Shown here piece by piece: positions 55,685 to 64,000 of a stretch of 64,000 bases of DNA. The notes beneath the pieces were generated by a model. That model was given only the letters and a program-made list of their open reading frames with translations. It was not told the DNA's origin and did no database searches. The position numbers and the translations under genes are program-made. The stretch covers positions 124,001 through 188,000 of the forward strand of contig NZ_CAMPJO010000008.1 of assembly GCF_946886895.1 (NCBI RefSeq), in the 5' to 3' direction. Positions within the stretch are counted from its first letter, which is position 1, and every line of letters begins with the position of its first letter. This DNA comes from an uncultured Marinobacter sp. (GTDB lineage: Bacteria > Pseudomonadota > Gammaproteobacteria > Pseudomonadales > Oleiphilaceae).

Positions 55685-58600
55685 TCACACCCGGATCTGT
55701 TCCCACTGCTTGTCCAGCCGTTTAACCGACACCGTCATCGCCGTGCCCAGTTGTTGGGCGAAGAACGATACCCGGAACTCTTCCAGCATCCAGCGGTACC
55801 GGATCAGCTCCGGGTCCCGAACGCCCTGACGCTGCAGTTCATCGTGTTTCTTCGCATAGCGGGCCCACAGGGGCTCAATGGTGTGCAGAAACTCCCGCTC
55901 CCGGCCCGGTTCCCGTGGCATTTTTTCCAGCCGGATCAGGGCCGCTTCAAAATAGCGCCGGAATTCGGCGAGCCACTCCGACGGCGTCGCCACCAGGAAC
56001 CCGGGGTAGACCAGGTGCTGAAGCTGGAACTTCAGATCCGCCATGCTGTTTGCCAACGCCAGGCTGATTTTTCCTTTCAACTGTCGGGCCACCTGCTGAT
56101 AACCGGTCATGGCTTCGTACAGTCGCTCATCGGCCTGCTCCAGGGCGGGAATGAAGTCGCCCCGGTGGCGATCAAACAATCGCTCGAAATCCTCCGGATT
56201 CCGGGGTAATCCGTCCGCCAGGAAGTGCTGAATGGCCGTGGCCACCAGCAGGTCATCCAGCAATGCCCGGGCCTGACCCACCGGCGCAAACATCAGCGCC
56301 GACTGCCGGAATTTCGGTAACTTGCGTTCGAGATCGTCCAGGGTACTGCCAAACCGGTTCAACAGCAGGCGGGCAATGCCCCGGCCACTGGTATCGTCCG
56401 CTGTCAGCCGATCCAGGCACCGTATCTGCCTTACCCGCCTGCCCAGATCCTCCAGCGCCGGATACACCGTCACCTGCATACCGCCCTTCTCGGTCCGGAC
56501 CTGCTCCGGCAAGGCGCCGAACTGCCAGTCCTCGTGCTCACCAGACGGCTCATCCACTGGCGTGTCGTCCGTCACCGACGCCAGCGCCTGCTCCGCCTGC
56601 CCCTCCAGCCGGGCCATCAGCTCGCTGGTATCACGGCTTTCCGCCACGACCTTGCCGCCATCACCGATCACCCGAAGGTTCATCCGCAGGTGACGGGGCA
56701 ACGCCTCCTGTGGCCAGGCGTCTGGATCAATCCGCACCCCGGTCATCCGTCGCAACTGCTCCCCCAGTTGCATCGCCAGGGGCTCATTCGAGGGCTGCAT
56801 ATTGCCCAGTGCCGCTTCCACAAAATCCGGTACCGGCACGAAGTTACGCCGCAGGGCCTTCGGCAGGCCCTTTACCAGCGCGATACACTTCTCCCGGAGC
56901 AGACCCGGCACCAGCCACTCGAGGCGCCTGGAGGGAATCTGCTTGAGCGCCATCAACGGCACCTGCAGGGTGACGCCATCCCGCTCACTGGTGGGTTCGA
57001 ATTCATAGCTCAGGGGATAACGCACACCCTCCCAGGCCAGGTAGTCCGGGTAGAGGTTACCGGCATCGGCATCCACCGGGCGCTGCAAGATGTCTTCTTC
57101 GGTCAACTCGAGATGGCGGAGCTCTTCGGCGGACAGCCCTTTCCACCAGGTCTCGAAATGCCGCCCACTGACGATGGTCGACGGCAGACGCTCGTTGTAA
57201 AAGGCCACGAGCGCATCGTCATCGACCAGCAAATCCCGGCGCCGGGTCTTGTTCTCCAGGTTTTCGACCGACGCCAGCATGGCGCGGTTGCGGGCGATAA
57301 ACGGCGCCCCGGAACGGAAATCGCCTTCCACCAGGGCCCGGAGGATAAACAGGCTCCGGCACTCCGCCGGATCCACCTTGCTATAGGCAATTCGCCGTTT
57401 TGGCACCACATCCAGGCCATACAGGGTCACTTTTTCGTAGCCCATCACCTGCGCCCGCTTCTGCTCCCAGTGCGGCTCGAAGAAATGATGTTTGACGACA
57501 TGCCCGGCCAGAGGCTCTATCCATTCCGGCTGAATGGCGGCGACGACCCTGGCAAAGACCCGGCTGGTTTCCACGATTTCCGCCGCCACGATCCATTTGG
57601 GGCCGGTTTTCGCCACCTTCGATCCGGGGAAAATCATCACCTTGCGATTCCTGGTCGCCAGGTACTCGCGCTTCTCCACCTTGACCGCCACCTGCCCGAG
57701 CAGACCGGCCAGTATGGCCTTATGCAGGGCTTCGTAGCTGGCGCTGTCGCGATTAAAAGCCAACTTCTGTTCCCGGCAGATCAGGGTGAGCTGGCGGTGA
57801 ATATCCCGCCACTCCCGCATTCTCATCCAACTCAGGAAGGTTTTCTGGCAGACTTTTTTGAGCTGGTTCTGGGACAGGTCCTGACGCTGTTCCTCATAGA
57901 AATTCCAGAGATTGAGCAGGGTCAGGAAGTCCGACTCCTTGTCGGTAAACGGCGTGTGGGCCTGGTCGGCGGCCTGCTGCTTGTCCTGGGGGCGATCCCT
58001 GGGGTCCTGAATACTCAGGCCGGCGATGATTACCAGGGTTTCGGACAGGCTGCCCAGGTCCGCCGAGGTCACCAGCATCCTCGCCAATCGCGGGTCGAGC
58101 GGCAATCTGGCCATGGTGCGACCAAGCCGGGTTACCCGGCGTTGGTCGTCGACGGCCCCCAGCTCTTCCAGCAACTTATAGCCATCATTGACCTGGCGCC
58201 GGTCAGGGGCCTCAAGAAACGGAAAATGGCGGATTTCGCCCAGCCCGGAGGTGGCCATTTGCAGGATCACCGAGGCCAGATTGGTTCGCAGGATCTCCGG
58301 ATCGGTGTATTCCGGCCGATTGATAAAGTCGGTTTCGTCATACAGCCGGAAACAGATACCCGGCGCCACCCTGCCACAACGCCCCGCCCGTTGATTGGCA
58401 CTGGCCTGGGAAACCGGCTCGACAGGCAACCGCTGGATTTTGGAGCGGACACTGTAACGGCTGATGCGGGCAACCCCGGTATCGATCACGTACCGGATAC
58501 CGGGTACCGTCAACGAGGTTTCCGCCACGTTGGTCGACAGTACAAGCCGGCGGCCACGGTGCGCCTGGAATACCCGGTTCTGCTCCTGGTTGCTCAGCCG

Positions 58601-59614
58601 GGAATACAGTGGCAGCACCTCGGTGTGCCGAAGATCCACATGCCGTAACACCTTGCTGAGATTCCGGATTTCACGCTCACCAGGCAAAAACACCAGCACA
58701 TCCCCAGGTGGCTGTTTTTCTGCCCGCTCGTGCTGTTCAATCTCGTCCAGGGCGGCGAGCACGCCGTCGGTCCAGCCCTGATCCCGGTCGTCCTCATCCC
58801 CGGCCAGAGGACGATAGCGAACATCCACGGGATAGGTGCGGCCACTGACTTCGATAACCGGGGCCTGGCCAAAGAACTCGCTGAACCGGTCCACCTCGAT
58901 GGTGGCTGAGGTAATAATCACCTTCAGGTCCGGCCGTTTTGGCAACAGCTGCTTCAGGTAGCCCAGCAGAAAATCGATGTTCAGGCTGCGTTCATGGGCT
59001 TCGTCGATGATCAGGGTGTCGTAACGGTCGAGGAACCGGTCGTGCTGAACCTCCGCCAGCAGGATGCCGTCGGTCATGACCTTGACCCGGGATTGCTCGG
59101 AGGTGTTGTCGGTAAACCGCACCTGATAGCCGATCCGCTGCCCGGTCTGTTCGCCGAGCTCCTCGGCAATGCGCGCCGCCACACTCCGGGCGGCAATCCG
59201 CCTGGGCTGAGTGTGGCCAATCAGGCCCCGGATGCCTCGGCCGATGTTCATGCAGATTTTGGGAATCTGGGTGGTTTTGCCCGAGCCGGTTTCGCCGGCA
59301 ATGATCACCACCTGATGCTGCTCAATCGCCGCGCGGATATCCTCGACACGATCCGATACTGGCAAACCTTCCGGAAACGTCGCCGGTCTGTGCAAGGCCT
59401 GCCGCTGTCGAACCTTGTCGAGGCCCCGGTCGAGCCAGCCCGCCATTTTTTCCAGATCCTGCTGCGACGGCGTTCCGCGTGCGCGGGCAACCGCTTTCAC
59501 GATTCGCGCTGCCTCCATCTGATTGCAGGCATCCAGCTGCTCCATCATGGCTTTCACCACGGCCTGGGCATCTGGTTTTAACGTTGGCTGGGGTGTCTTG
59601 CTGGAGGTTGTCAT
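55685..59614 (-). CDS. hrpA: ATP-dependent RNA helicase HrpA
   Basis: 1309 residues, DEAH-box helicase, normal for HrpA. Walker A is GETGSGKTTQIPK near 110, the DEAH box is LIIDEAHERSLN, motif VI is QRAGRCGR, followed by the helicase-associated domain, OB fold and long DUF3418 C-terminal part. HrpA works in mRNA processing and in rescuing stalled ribosomes in E. coli. The gene stands alone between KAS III and fadD. Confidence 0.96.
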   Translation of the reverse strand: MTTSSKTPQPTLKPDAQAVVKAMMEQLDACNQMEAARIVKAVARARGTPSQQDLEKMAGWLDRGLDKVRQRQALHRPATFPEGLPVSDRVEDIRAAIEQHQVVIIAGETGSGKTTQIPKICMNIGRGIRGLIGHTQPRRIAARSVAARIAEELGEQTGQRIGYQVRFTDNTSEQSRVKVMTDGILLAEVQHDRFLDRYDTLIIDEAHERSLNIDFLLGYLKQLLPKRPDLKVIITSATIEVDRFSEFFGQAPVIEVSGRTYPVDVRYRPLAGDEDDRDQGWTDGVLAALDEIEQHERAEKQPPGDVLVFLPGEREIRNLSKVLRHVDLRHTEVLPLYSRLSNQEQNRVFQAHRGRRLVLSTNVAETSLTVPGIRYVIDTGVARISRYSVRSKIQRLPVEPVSQASANQRAGRCGRVAPGICFRLYDETDFINRPEYTDPEILRTNLASVILQMATSGLGEIRHFPFLEAPDRRQVNDGYKLLEELGAVDDQRRVTRLGRTMARLPLDPRLARMLVTSADLGSLSETLVIIAGLSIQDPRDRPQDKQQAADQAHTPFTDKESDFLTLLNLWNFYEEQRQDLSQNQLKKVCQKTFLSWMRMREWRDIHRQLTLICREQKLAFNRDSASYEALHKAILAGLLGQVAVKVEKREYLATRNRKVMIFPGSKVAKTGPKWIVAAEIVETSRVFARVVAAIQPEWIEPLAGHVVKHHFFEPHWEQKRAQVMGYEKVTLYGLDVVPKRRIAYSKVDPAECRSLFILRALVEGDFRSGAPFIARNRAMLASVENLENKTRRRDLLVDDDALVAFYNERLPSTIVSGRHFETWWKGLSAEELRHLELTEEDILQRPVDADAGNLYPDYLAWEGVRYPLSYEFEPTSERDGVTLQVPLMALKQIPSRRLEWLVPGLLREKCIALVKGLPKALRRNFVPVPDFVEAALGNMQPSNEPLAMQLGEQLRRMTGVRIDPDAWPQEALPRHLRMNLRVIGDGGKVVAESRDTSELMARLEGQAEQALASVTDDTPVDEPSGEHEDWQFGALPEQVRTEKGGMQVTVYPALEDLGRRVRQIRCLDRLTADDTSGRGIARLLLNRFGSTLDDLERKLPKFRQSALMFAPVGQARALLDDLLVATAIQHFLADGLPRNPEDFERLFDRHRGDFIPALEQADERLYEAMTGYQQVARQLKGKISLALANSMADLKFQLQHLVYPGFLVATPSEWLAEFRRYFEAALIRLEKMPREPGREREFLHTIEPLWARYAKKHDELQRQGVRDPELIRYRWMLEEFRVSFFAQQLGTAMTVSVKRLDKQWEQIRV

Positions 59615-59690
59615 TGCAATGGAGGAATACGCTCGTCCGGTCGAAGGTTCGGTGTCGCGACAGTCTATCGGGAAAGTCCGGTTCTTAAAA

Positions 59691-59717
59691 ACGATAAAAC
59701 CCCGCCTGAGCGGGGTT
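59691..59717 (-). terminator. Rho-independent terminator after fadD
   Basis: AACCCCGC, loop of four, GCGGGGTT, then TTATCGTTTTT on the minus strand. A second hairpin, AGGCAAC/GTTGCCT at 59722-59740, stands between it and the fadD stop. Confidence 0.88.
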
Positions 59718-59754
59718 ATCGAGGCAACCAGAAGTTGCCTTATTGCTTATCGGA

Positions 59755-61428
59755 CTATTTATTGGCCTCGTCCCGGAGTTCCCGGCGCAGGATCTTGCCC
59801 ACGTTGGTTTTCGGGAGCTCATCGCGGAACTCAAAATGCCTGGGCACTTTATACGCAGTAAGACGCTCGCGGCAGAACTCCTTGAGCTCATTCTCCGAAA
59901 CACCTTCCGCCGTGGCCACCAGGTACACTTTGACGGCTTCCCCGCTCTTGGCATCGGGGATGCCGACAGCGGCGCACTCCACCACTTTCGGGTGGCTGCT
60001 GACCACGTCTTCGATTTCGTTGGGGAACACGTTGAAGCCAGACACAATGATCATGTCTTTCTTGCGATCAACAATGCGAATGTAGCCGTCCTCCTGGATC
60101 AGGGCGATATCCCCGGTCTTCAGGTAACCGTCCCCGGTAAAGGATTTCTGGGTGTCTTCCGGGCGCTGCCAGTATCCCCGCATTACCTGGGGCCCTTTCA
60201 CACAGAGCTCACCGGGTTCGCCCAGCGGCGTTTCGTTACCGTCATCATCCACGGTTTTCACCAATGTCGAGGGAATCGGCAGGCCGATGGTGCCGAGCTG
60301 GATGGCGCTGTGAGGGTTGAAGGTGACGACCGGTGAGGTTTCGGTCATGCCATAGCCTTCGGAGATTTCACATCCAGTCACACGCTGCCACAATTTGGCG
60401 GTATCGCTGGTCAGCGCCATACCTCCCGAAGAGGTCAGCTTCAGGTGACTGAAATCCAGCTGCTGGAAGTCCGCATTGTTGCACAGCGCAACGAACAGGG
60501 TGTTCAGGCCCAGAAACGCGGTGAATTTGTGGTTCTTCAATTCCTTGACAAAGCCGGGGATATCCCGTGGATTCGGAATCAGCACATTGTGGGCACCCGC
60601 TTCCAGCATGATGCCGCAGTTCAGGGTGAACGAATAGATGTGGTACAGCGGCAGCGGCGCGACGACCACTTCCTGACCCTCAACCACCATGTCCTCCATC
60701 ATCGGGCGGGTCTGCAGCAGGTTGGCGACCAGGTTACCGTGGGTCAGCATGGCACCCTTGGCCACCCCGGTGGTGCCACCGGTGTATTGCAGCACCGCAA
60801 TATCGTCCTGTTTGCACTCAACCGGAGAGAAGGTTTCGCGGGCACCGGCACTCAGGACCGCAGGCAGTTTATGGGCCTGGGGCAGACTGAACGGCGGCAC
60901 CATCTTTTTGACGTGTTTGATCACCGCGTTCATCAGTGTACGCTTGATGGGCGAATGCATATCGGCAATTTCGGTCACAATCACGTGCTCGATGCCAGTG
61001 TGCGGCAGCACTTTCTCGGCGTTTTCCGCCATATTCGCCAACACCACCAGCGCCTTGGCACCGGAATCGTTGAACTGGTGTTCCATTTCACGGGTGGTGT
61101 ACAGCGGGTTGGTGTTCACGACGATCAGGCCCGCCCGCATGGCGCCGAACACCACCACCGGGTACTGGCTGACGTTGGGCATCTGCACAGCGATCCGGTC
61201 GCCGGGCTTCAGGTCGGTTTTGTTTTGCAGCCAGGCCGCGAAATTGCGACTCTGGGTATCGAGATCACGGTAGGTCAGAGTAGCGCCAACAGCACTGAAC
61301 GCGGGTCGATCCGCGTATTTTTTTACGGCCTGATCAAATACGTCCACCATGCTTTTGTATTTGCTCAGGTCTACCTCGCGGGGGACGCCGGCGGGGTACT
61401 TGTCCTGATAGAACTGCTCTAAATCCAT
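59755..61428 (-). CDS. fadD: Long-chain fatty acid-CoA ligase
   Basis: 557 residues. Three ATGs follow each other; the third (61428) is six bases from AGGAG and is the best start. The enzyme activates fatty acids to acyl-CoA at the inner membrane for beta-oxidation. AMP-binding motif YTGGTTGVAKGAMLTHGN, the SEGYGMTETSP region and the FadD signature with GDIALIQEDGYIRIVDRKKDMI are intact. It diverges from a MaoC-type hydratase gene; I see no clear PsrA or FadR box in the 147-base gap. Confidence 0.94.
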   Translation of the reverse strand: MDLEQFYQDKYPAGVPREVDLSKYKSMVDVFDQAVKKYADRPAFSAVGATLTYRDLDTQSRNFAAWLQNKTDLKPGDRIAVQMPNVSQYPVVVFGAMRAGLIVVNTNPLYTTREMEHQFNDSGAKALVVLANMAENAEKVLPHTGIEHVIVTEIADMHSPIKRTLMNAVIKHVKKMVPPFSLPQAHKLPAVLSAGARETFSPVECKQDDIAVLQYTGGTTGVAKGAMLTHGNLVANLLQTRPMMEDMVVEGQEVVVAPLPLYHIYSFTLNCGIMLEAGAHNVLIPNPRDIPGFVKELKNHKFTAFLGLNTLFVALCNNADFQQLDFSHLKLTSSGGMALTSDTAKLWQRVTGCEISEGYGMTETSPVVTFNPHSAIQLGTIGLPIPSTLVKTVDDDGNETPLGEPGELCVKGPQVMRGYWQRPEDTQKSFTGDGYLKTGDIALIQEDGYIRIVDRKKDMIIVSGFNVFPNEIEDVVSSHPKVVECAAVGIPDAKSGEAVKVYLVATAEGVSENELKEFCRERLTAYKVPRHFEFRDELPKTNVGKILRRELRDEANK

Positions 61429-61575
61429 CATCATCTCCTGTGCGAAAAATCAACCCGACTAAAGTATCAGCCTCTAAAAAGTGGAGAGAGAATAGCAGTT
61501 TTGTAATCAATGAGGTAGTTTTCGGGACATACCCCGGAACACCGGTATACCAACCCAGCCTGTTCGGAGCCCGCC

Positions 61576-62067
61576 ATGAGTGACCCCCTGGAAACCCTTG
61601 AAAACATCACCTATAACGAACTTGATGAGGGTGACAGCGCGACCTTTACCAGAACCCTGTCGGAAGACGAACTGGTGCTGTTCGCGGCGGTCTCCGGTGA
61701 CGTGAATCCAGTGCACCTGGACTCCGCCTTCGCCGCCGAATCCATGTTCAAGGAACGGATTGCCCACGGCATGTGGAGTGGCTCGCTGATCTCGGCGGCG
61801 CTGGCCACCGTGATGCCCGGGCCCGGAACCATTTACCTGGAGCAGAGCCTGACGTTCAAACGCCCGGTCAGGCTGGATGACACTCTGACCGTGAGCCTGA
61901 CCGTGGTGCGTAAAGAGCCGAAGAACCGGGTGGTGCTTCAGTGCGATGTACGCAACCAGAACAACCAGGTGGTCGTGACTGGCGAAGCGAAAGTGATTGC
62001 CCCTACGGAGAAAGTGTCCCTGAAAAAACCACGGCTGCCGAAAATCACCATTGAAGACCAGTCCTGA
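61576..62067 (+). CDS. MaoC-like (R)-specific enoyl-CoA hydratase, PhaJ type
   Basis: 163 residues. The hydratase-2 motif is present: FAAVSGDVNPVHLDSAFA with catalytic Asp and His, then HGMWSGSLIS. It hydrates enoyl-CoA to (R)-3-hydroxyacyl-CoA, which can feed polyhydroxyalkanoate or other pathways. Position beside fadD matches the PhaJ-like gene of Pseudomonas. No polymerase gene (phaC) is in the window, so the PHA link is not shown. Confidence 0.88.
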   Translation: MSDPLETLENITYNELDEGDSATFTRTLSEDELVLFAAVSGDVNPVHLDSAFAAESMFKERIAHGMWSGSLISAALATVMPGPGTIYLEQSLTFKRPVRLDDTLTVSLTVVRKEPKNRVVLQCDVRNQNNQVVVTGEAKVIAPTEKVSLKKPRLPKITIEDQS

Positions 62068-62071
62068 CCGG

Positions 62072-63052
62072 CTAGCCCGGCAGGAAGTCAATGGGGAAAC
62101 GTACTTTGCGCGTCCCGACCTCATCGGCGCCGAAGTTGAACAGGCGTACCCTCATGGCAATGCGCTGCTCAAGCCCGGGGTTGTCCAACTCCGAACTGAC
62201 GACATCGCAGGCAGACACCGAACCGTCGGGCTCAATGACCAGCTCCAGCAACACTTTCCCGGCCAGTGTGGGGTCCTGGCGCAGTTCGCGCCGGTACAGT
62301 GAATACAGCGCGGTTTTATGGGCCGCAAAGACTTTGCGGATATTGCTCATGGCACGCTCGCCGGACGGGGCGCCAGACGAGACCTTCTCCGCTGCCCTGG
62401 GCGCCGGTTCAGGTGCCATCGCCACCTCCTTTACCTGATACGCCGCCACCTGTGTGGCGATGTCTGGCGCCGCCAGTTCATCAACGCCGCCGCTGCCCGC
62501 AAGCACCTGGTCAGCCCCGGCTGCCGGTGACGATGCCACGGGGGCTTCGCCGGTGTTTGCTTGAAACTGGCGCGGTTCAGCAGTCGGCGCCTGGCGTAAC
62601 GAGGCCAGCCGATCCTTCATGGCCAGAAGCCCGGAACGGGACGCCGTTGCCCTCGCCTGCTCCACGGACTGGCTTGAAGGCTGAGGCGCTGGCATGACCG
62701 GTTCCGGCTCGGGCTGTGGCGCGGGTTTTGGCACGTCTGTAACGGTCGCTGTCTCCGGCGGCAGTGGCGCCTGAATATCCGGCTCGGGTTCCGGCTCCGG
62801 GACTACAGCCTCCGGCTCGGGTAGTTCGACCGGCGCGGGATGCTCTATCAGCCTGACAAGCCGGGGGGGGACCCGCTCCGCGGTTTCGCGGTCCGGCTCT
62901 GGCAGGTTCAGCCCCGGGATGAGCACGGCCGGCGCCAGGAACGCCAGGACGATAACCAGCAGGATGCCGCCAAAGCGTCGGTTCTCGCCCGCTTCCGCGT
63001 TCCACGGCAAGCCGAGGCCAGCTCCATTATCCATGACGATCCGCTCAGCCAT
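62072..63052 (-). CDS. AgmX/PglI C-terminal domain protein (TonB-like)
   Basis: 326 residues. One N-terminal membrane helix (about 28-48), a long Pro/Glu-rich periplasmic part (PEPEAVVPEPEPEPDIQAP) as in TonB, and a C-terminal domain (about 235-326; SNIRKVFAAHKTALYSLYRREL, GKVLLELVIEPDGSVSACDVVSS) of the AgmX/PglI type, related to TonB. It overlaps the following exbD gene by 8 bases. With two ExbD proteins it should form an energy-transducing envelope complex; the outer-membrane partner is unknown. Confidence 0.87.
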   Translation of the reverse strand: MAERIVMDNGAGLGLPWNAEAGENRRFGGILLVIVLAFLAPAVLIPGLNLPEPDRETAERVPPRLVRLIEHPAPVELPEPEAVVPEPEPEPDIQAPLPPETATVTDVPKPAPQPEPEPVMPAPQPSSQSVEQARATASRSGLLAMKDRLASLRQAPTAEPRQFQANTGEAPVASSPAAGADQVLAGSGGVDELAAPDIATQVAAYQVKEVAMAPEPAPRAAEKVSSGAPSGERAMSNIRKVFAAHKTALYSLYRRELRQDPTLAGKVLLELVIEPDGSVSACDVVSSELDNPGLEQRIAMRVRLFNFGADEVGTRKVRFPIDFLPG

Positions 63053-63533
63053 TTCTCAACTCCGACGCCACCGCCAGCCGCACCCGACGATACTGTTCGT
63101 CAACACAGGTCTGCATGATTTTTCGCAACAACCGGTAGTCAGTGTCCCGGCCGGCCATGATCGTCACTTCAAGCCCCTGCTCGGGGACAGCCTCCCATCG
63201 GGCCCGGCGCCAGGCCAGCTCTTCCGACAGACCGGCAATCCGTGTGTCGACGCTCTCGATGCCTTCCAGGCGAGCCACTTCCCGCCCCTGCACCAGGATC
63301 GACTGCCCCGTCACCCGGACCGTCAGGTTCTCCTGCGCGGCCTGCCTGGCCGTGGACTCGGGCAGCGGTATGTCGGCGGTGTTCTGCAATACTTTGACGT
63401 CCGAGGAGTTCACCATCAGAAAAAACACCAGGATGGTAAAAATATCCATCAACGACACCAGATTGAGCCCACCGGCACGGTGCATCCGACCATAGTGCCG
63501 GTGGATCCGGCGTGACTTGCGGGACGTTTTCAT
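63045..63533 (-). CDS. ExbD/TolR-family protein 1
   Basis: 162 residues. Basic N-terminus, one membrane helix (about 24-43, LNLVSLMDIFTILVFFLMVN) with the proton-pathway Asp in LMDIF, then a periplasmic ExbD domain. It overlaps the next upstream exbD gene by four bases (ATGA type), so both are made together. Confidence 0.9.
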   Translation of the reverse strand: MKTSRKSRRIHRHYGRMHRAGGLNLVSLMDIFTILVFFLMVNSSDVKVLQNTADIPLPESTARQAAQENLTVRVTGQSILVQGREVARLEGIESVDTRIAGLSEELAWRRARWEAVPEQGLEVTIMAGRDTDYRLLRKIMQTCVDEQYRRVRLAVASELRNG

Positions 63534-64000
63534 GCGTCGTCCCCCACCCCGGCTCCGGGCGCCGCCGCCAGGGTCCGGTGCTCGGCGGCATCCATCAGCG
63601 AGACATCGGGGAACAGCTCCCCCTCGACAACACTGGCAGCCACCACGGCGGGATAGGATCGCAACGTATCCATGGCGGATACCAGGGTCTGGTAGTCAAT
63701 ATCCGGCCCGACCTCAAGAATCACCTCGGTCTTGTCCGGCAGGCGACGCTTGATTTGCCGGAGTACCGAGCGGAGCGCCGGGAAATCCTGTTGCCCCTCA
63801 ACGGCGGGCAAAACCCGGATGATGCCCCGTTCGCTATCCGCCACTTCCATGCCTTCCGGAATCAGTGTCACCACCAGGTTGAACGCCTCCGGTTCGGGCG
63901 CCTGCCCGCTGTCCATGCCCGGGAAATCCAGTTCAATCATTCGCACCTGGCTGAACACCATTCCCAGCAGTAATACCGGAACCAGGACAATCATCAGATT
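63530..64000 (-). CDS. ExbD/TolR-family protein 2, 5' end outside the window
   Basis: At least 156 residues; the frame is open to the edge and starts with N-L-M-I-V-L-V-P-V-L-L-L-G-M-V-F-S, the second half of an ExbD membrane helix, so a few codons to some tens of codons are missing. The rest is the periplasmic domain (VTLIPEGMEVADSERG, PDKTEVILEVGPDIDYQTLV). An ExbB/TolQ-type channel gene is expected just outside the window. Confidence 0.85.
   Translation of the reverse strand, partial: NLMIVLVPVLLLGMVFSQVRMIELDFPGMDSGQAPEPEAFNLVVTLIPEGMEVADSERGIIRVLPAVEGQQDFPALRSVLRQIKRRLPDKTEVILEVGPDIDYQTLVSAMDTLRSYPAVVAASVVEGELFPDVSLMDAAEHRTLAAAPGAGVGDDA

Noticed and set aside
56534..58648. Plus-strand frame of 704 codons opposite hrpA
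   Set aside because: Reverse shadow of an intact HrpA; rich in His, Arg and Gln as expected for a shadow.

Overview
The window (about 59% G+C by eye, densely coded, short gaps) looks like the chromosome of a marine gammaproteobacterium, most likely Marinobacter or a close relative. The reasons are protein resemblance and gene order: several stretches follow the order known from Pseudomonas (leuCDB-asd-fimV-truA-trpF-accD-folC-dedD-cvpA-purF-metZ; ftsK-lolA-rarA-serS; cysB/cysH/thrH/pabB; MoxR-less DUF58-tgpA; hrpA-fadD-phaJ), with typically marine additions such as a DUF6160-like secreted protein and an AgmX/ExbD/ExbD cluster. The genus call is inference. I saw no tRNA, rRNA, IS element, prophage or CRISPR array.

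Layout. 1-15033: one long minus-strand run, truA-trpF-trpB-trpA-accD-folC-dedD-cvpA-purF-metZ-ftsK-lolA-rarA-serS, with many overlapping or nearly touching genes; it starts just after the fimV terminator. 15064-23086: fimV, asd, leuB, leuD and leuC, all on the minus strand, with a REP-type pair between leuB and leuD. 23087-23526: a 440-base divergent region full of long inverted repeats. 23527-25615: plus-strand LysR regulator and a PilU-like retraction ATPase. 25623-36759: minus strand, MFS transporter (apparently with an ATT start), aroC, prmB, then patatin/DUF4892/hydrolase/pilZ/holB and tgpA/DUF58. 36984-39461: three secreted proteins of unknown or poorly known role. 39647-43613: pabB, thrH, cysH and cysB (folate, amino acid and sulfur assimilation). 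43893-46634: a large MalT-type LuxR regulator, followed by a candidate CRP/Vfr-controlled small RNA. 46891-53890: dinG, gspB, gspA, a DUF3336 patatin and mlaA. 54033-62067: lipid enzymes (hotdog thioesterase, KAS III, FadD, MaoC hydratase) around hrpA. 62072-64000: TonB-like AgmX/PglI protein and two ExbD proteins, the last cut by the window edge.

Most of the window is housekeeping. The most unusual part is a family of three composite inverted-repeat elements (23219-23322, 23365-23469, 26817-26923). Each has a 25-26 bp outer stem whose sequence differs between copies, enclosing two small hairpins whose loops all fit CANGGANG, the kind of loop recognised by CsrA/RsmA. Between the two closest copies, two of the four core differences fall on the free N of A-N-GGA. 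Second is an intergenic unit at 46641-46867 with a perfect CRP-type palindrome, a -10 box, three hairpins and a strong terminator but no ORF. Third is an MFS gene whose only well-placed start codon is ATT.
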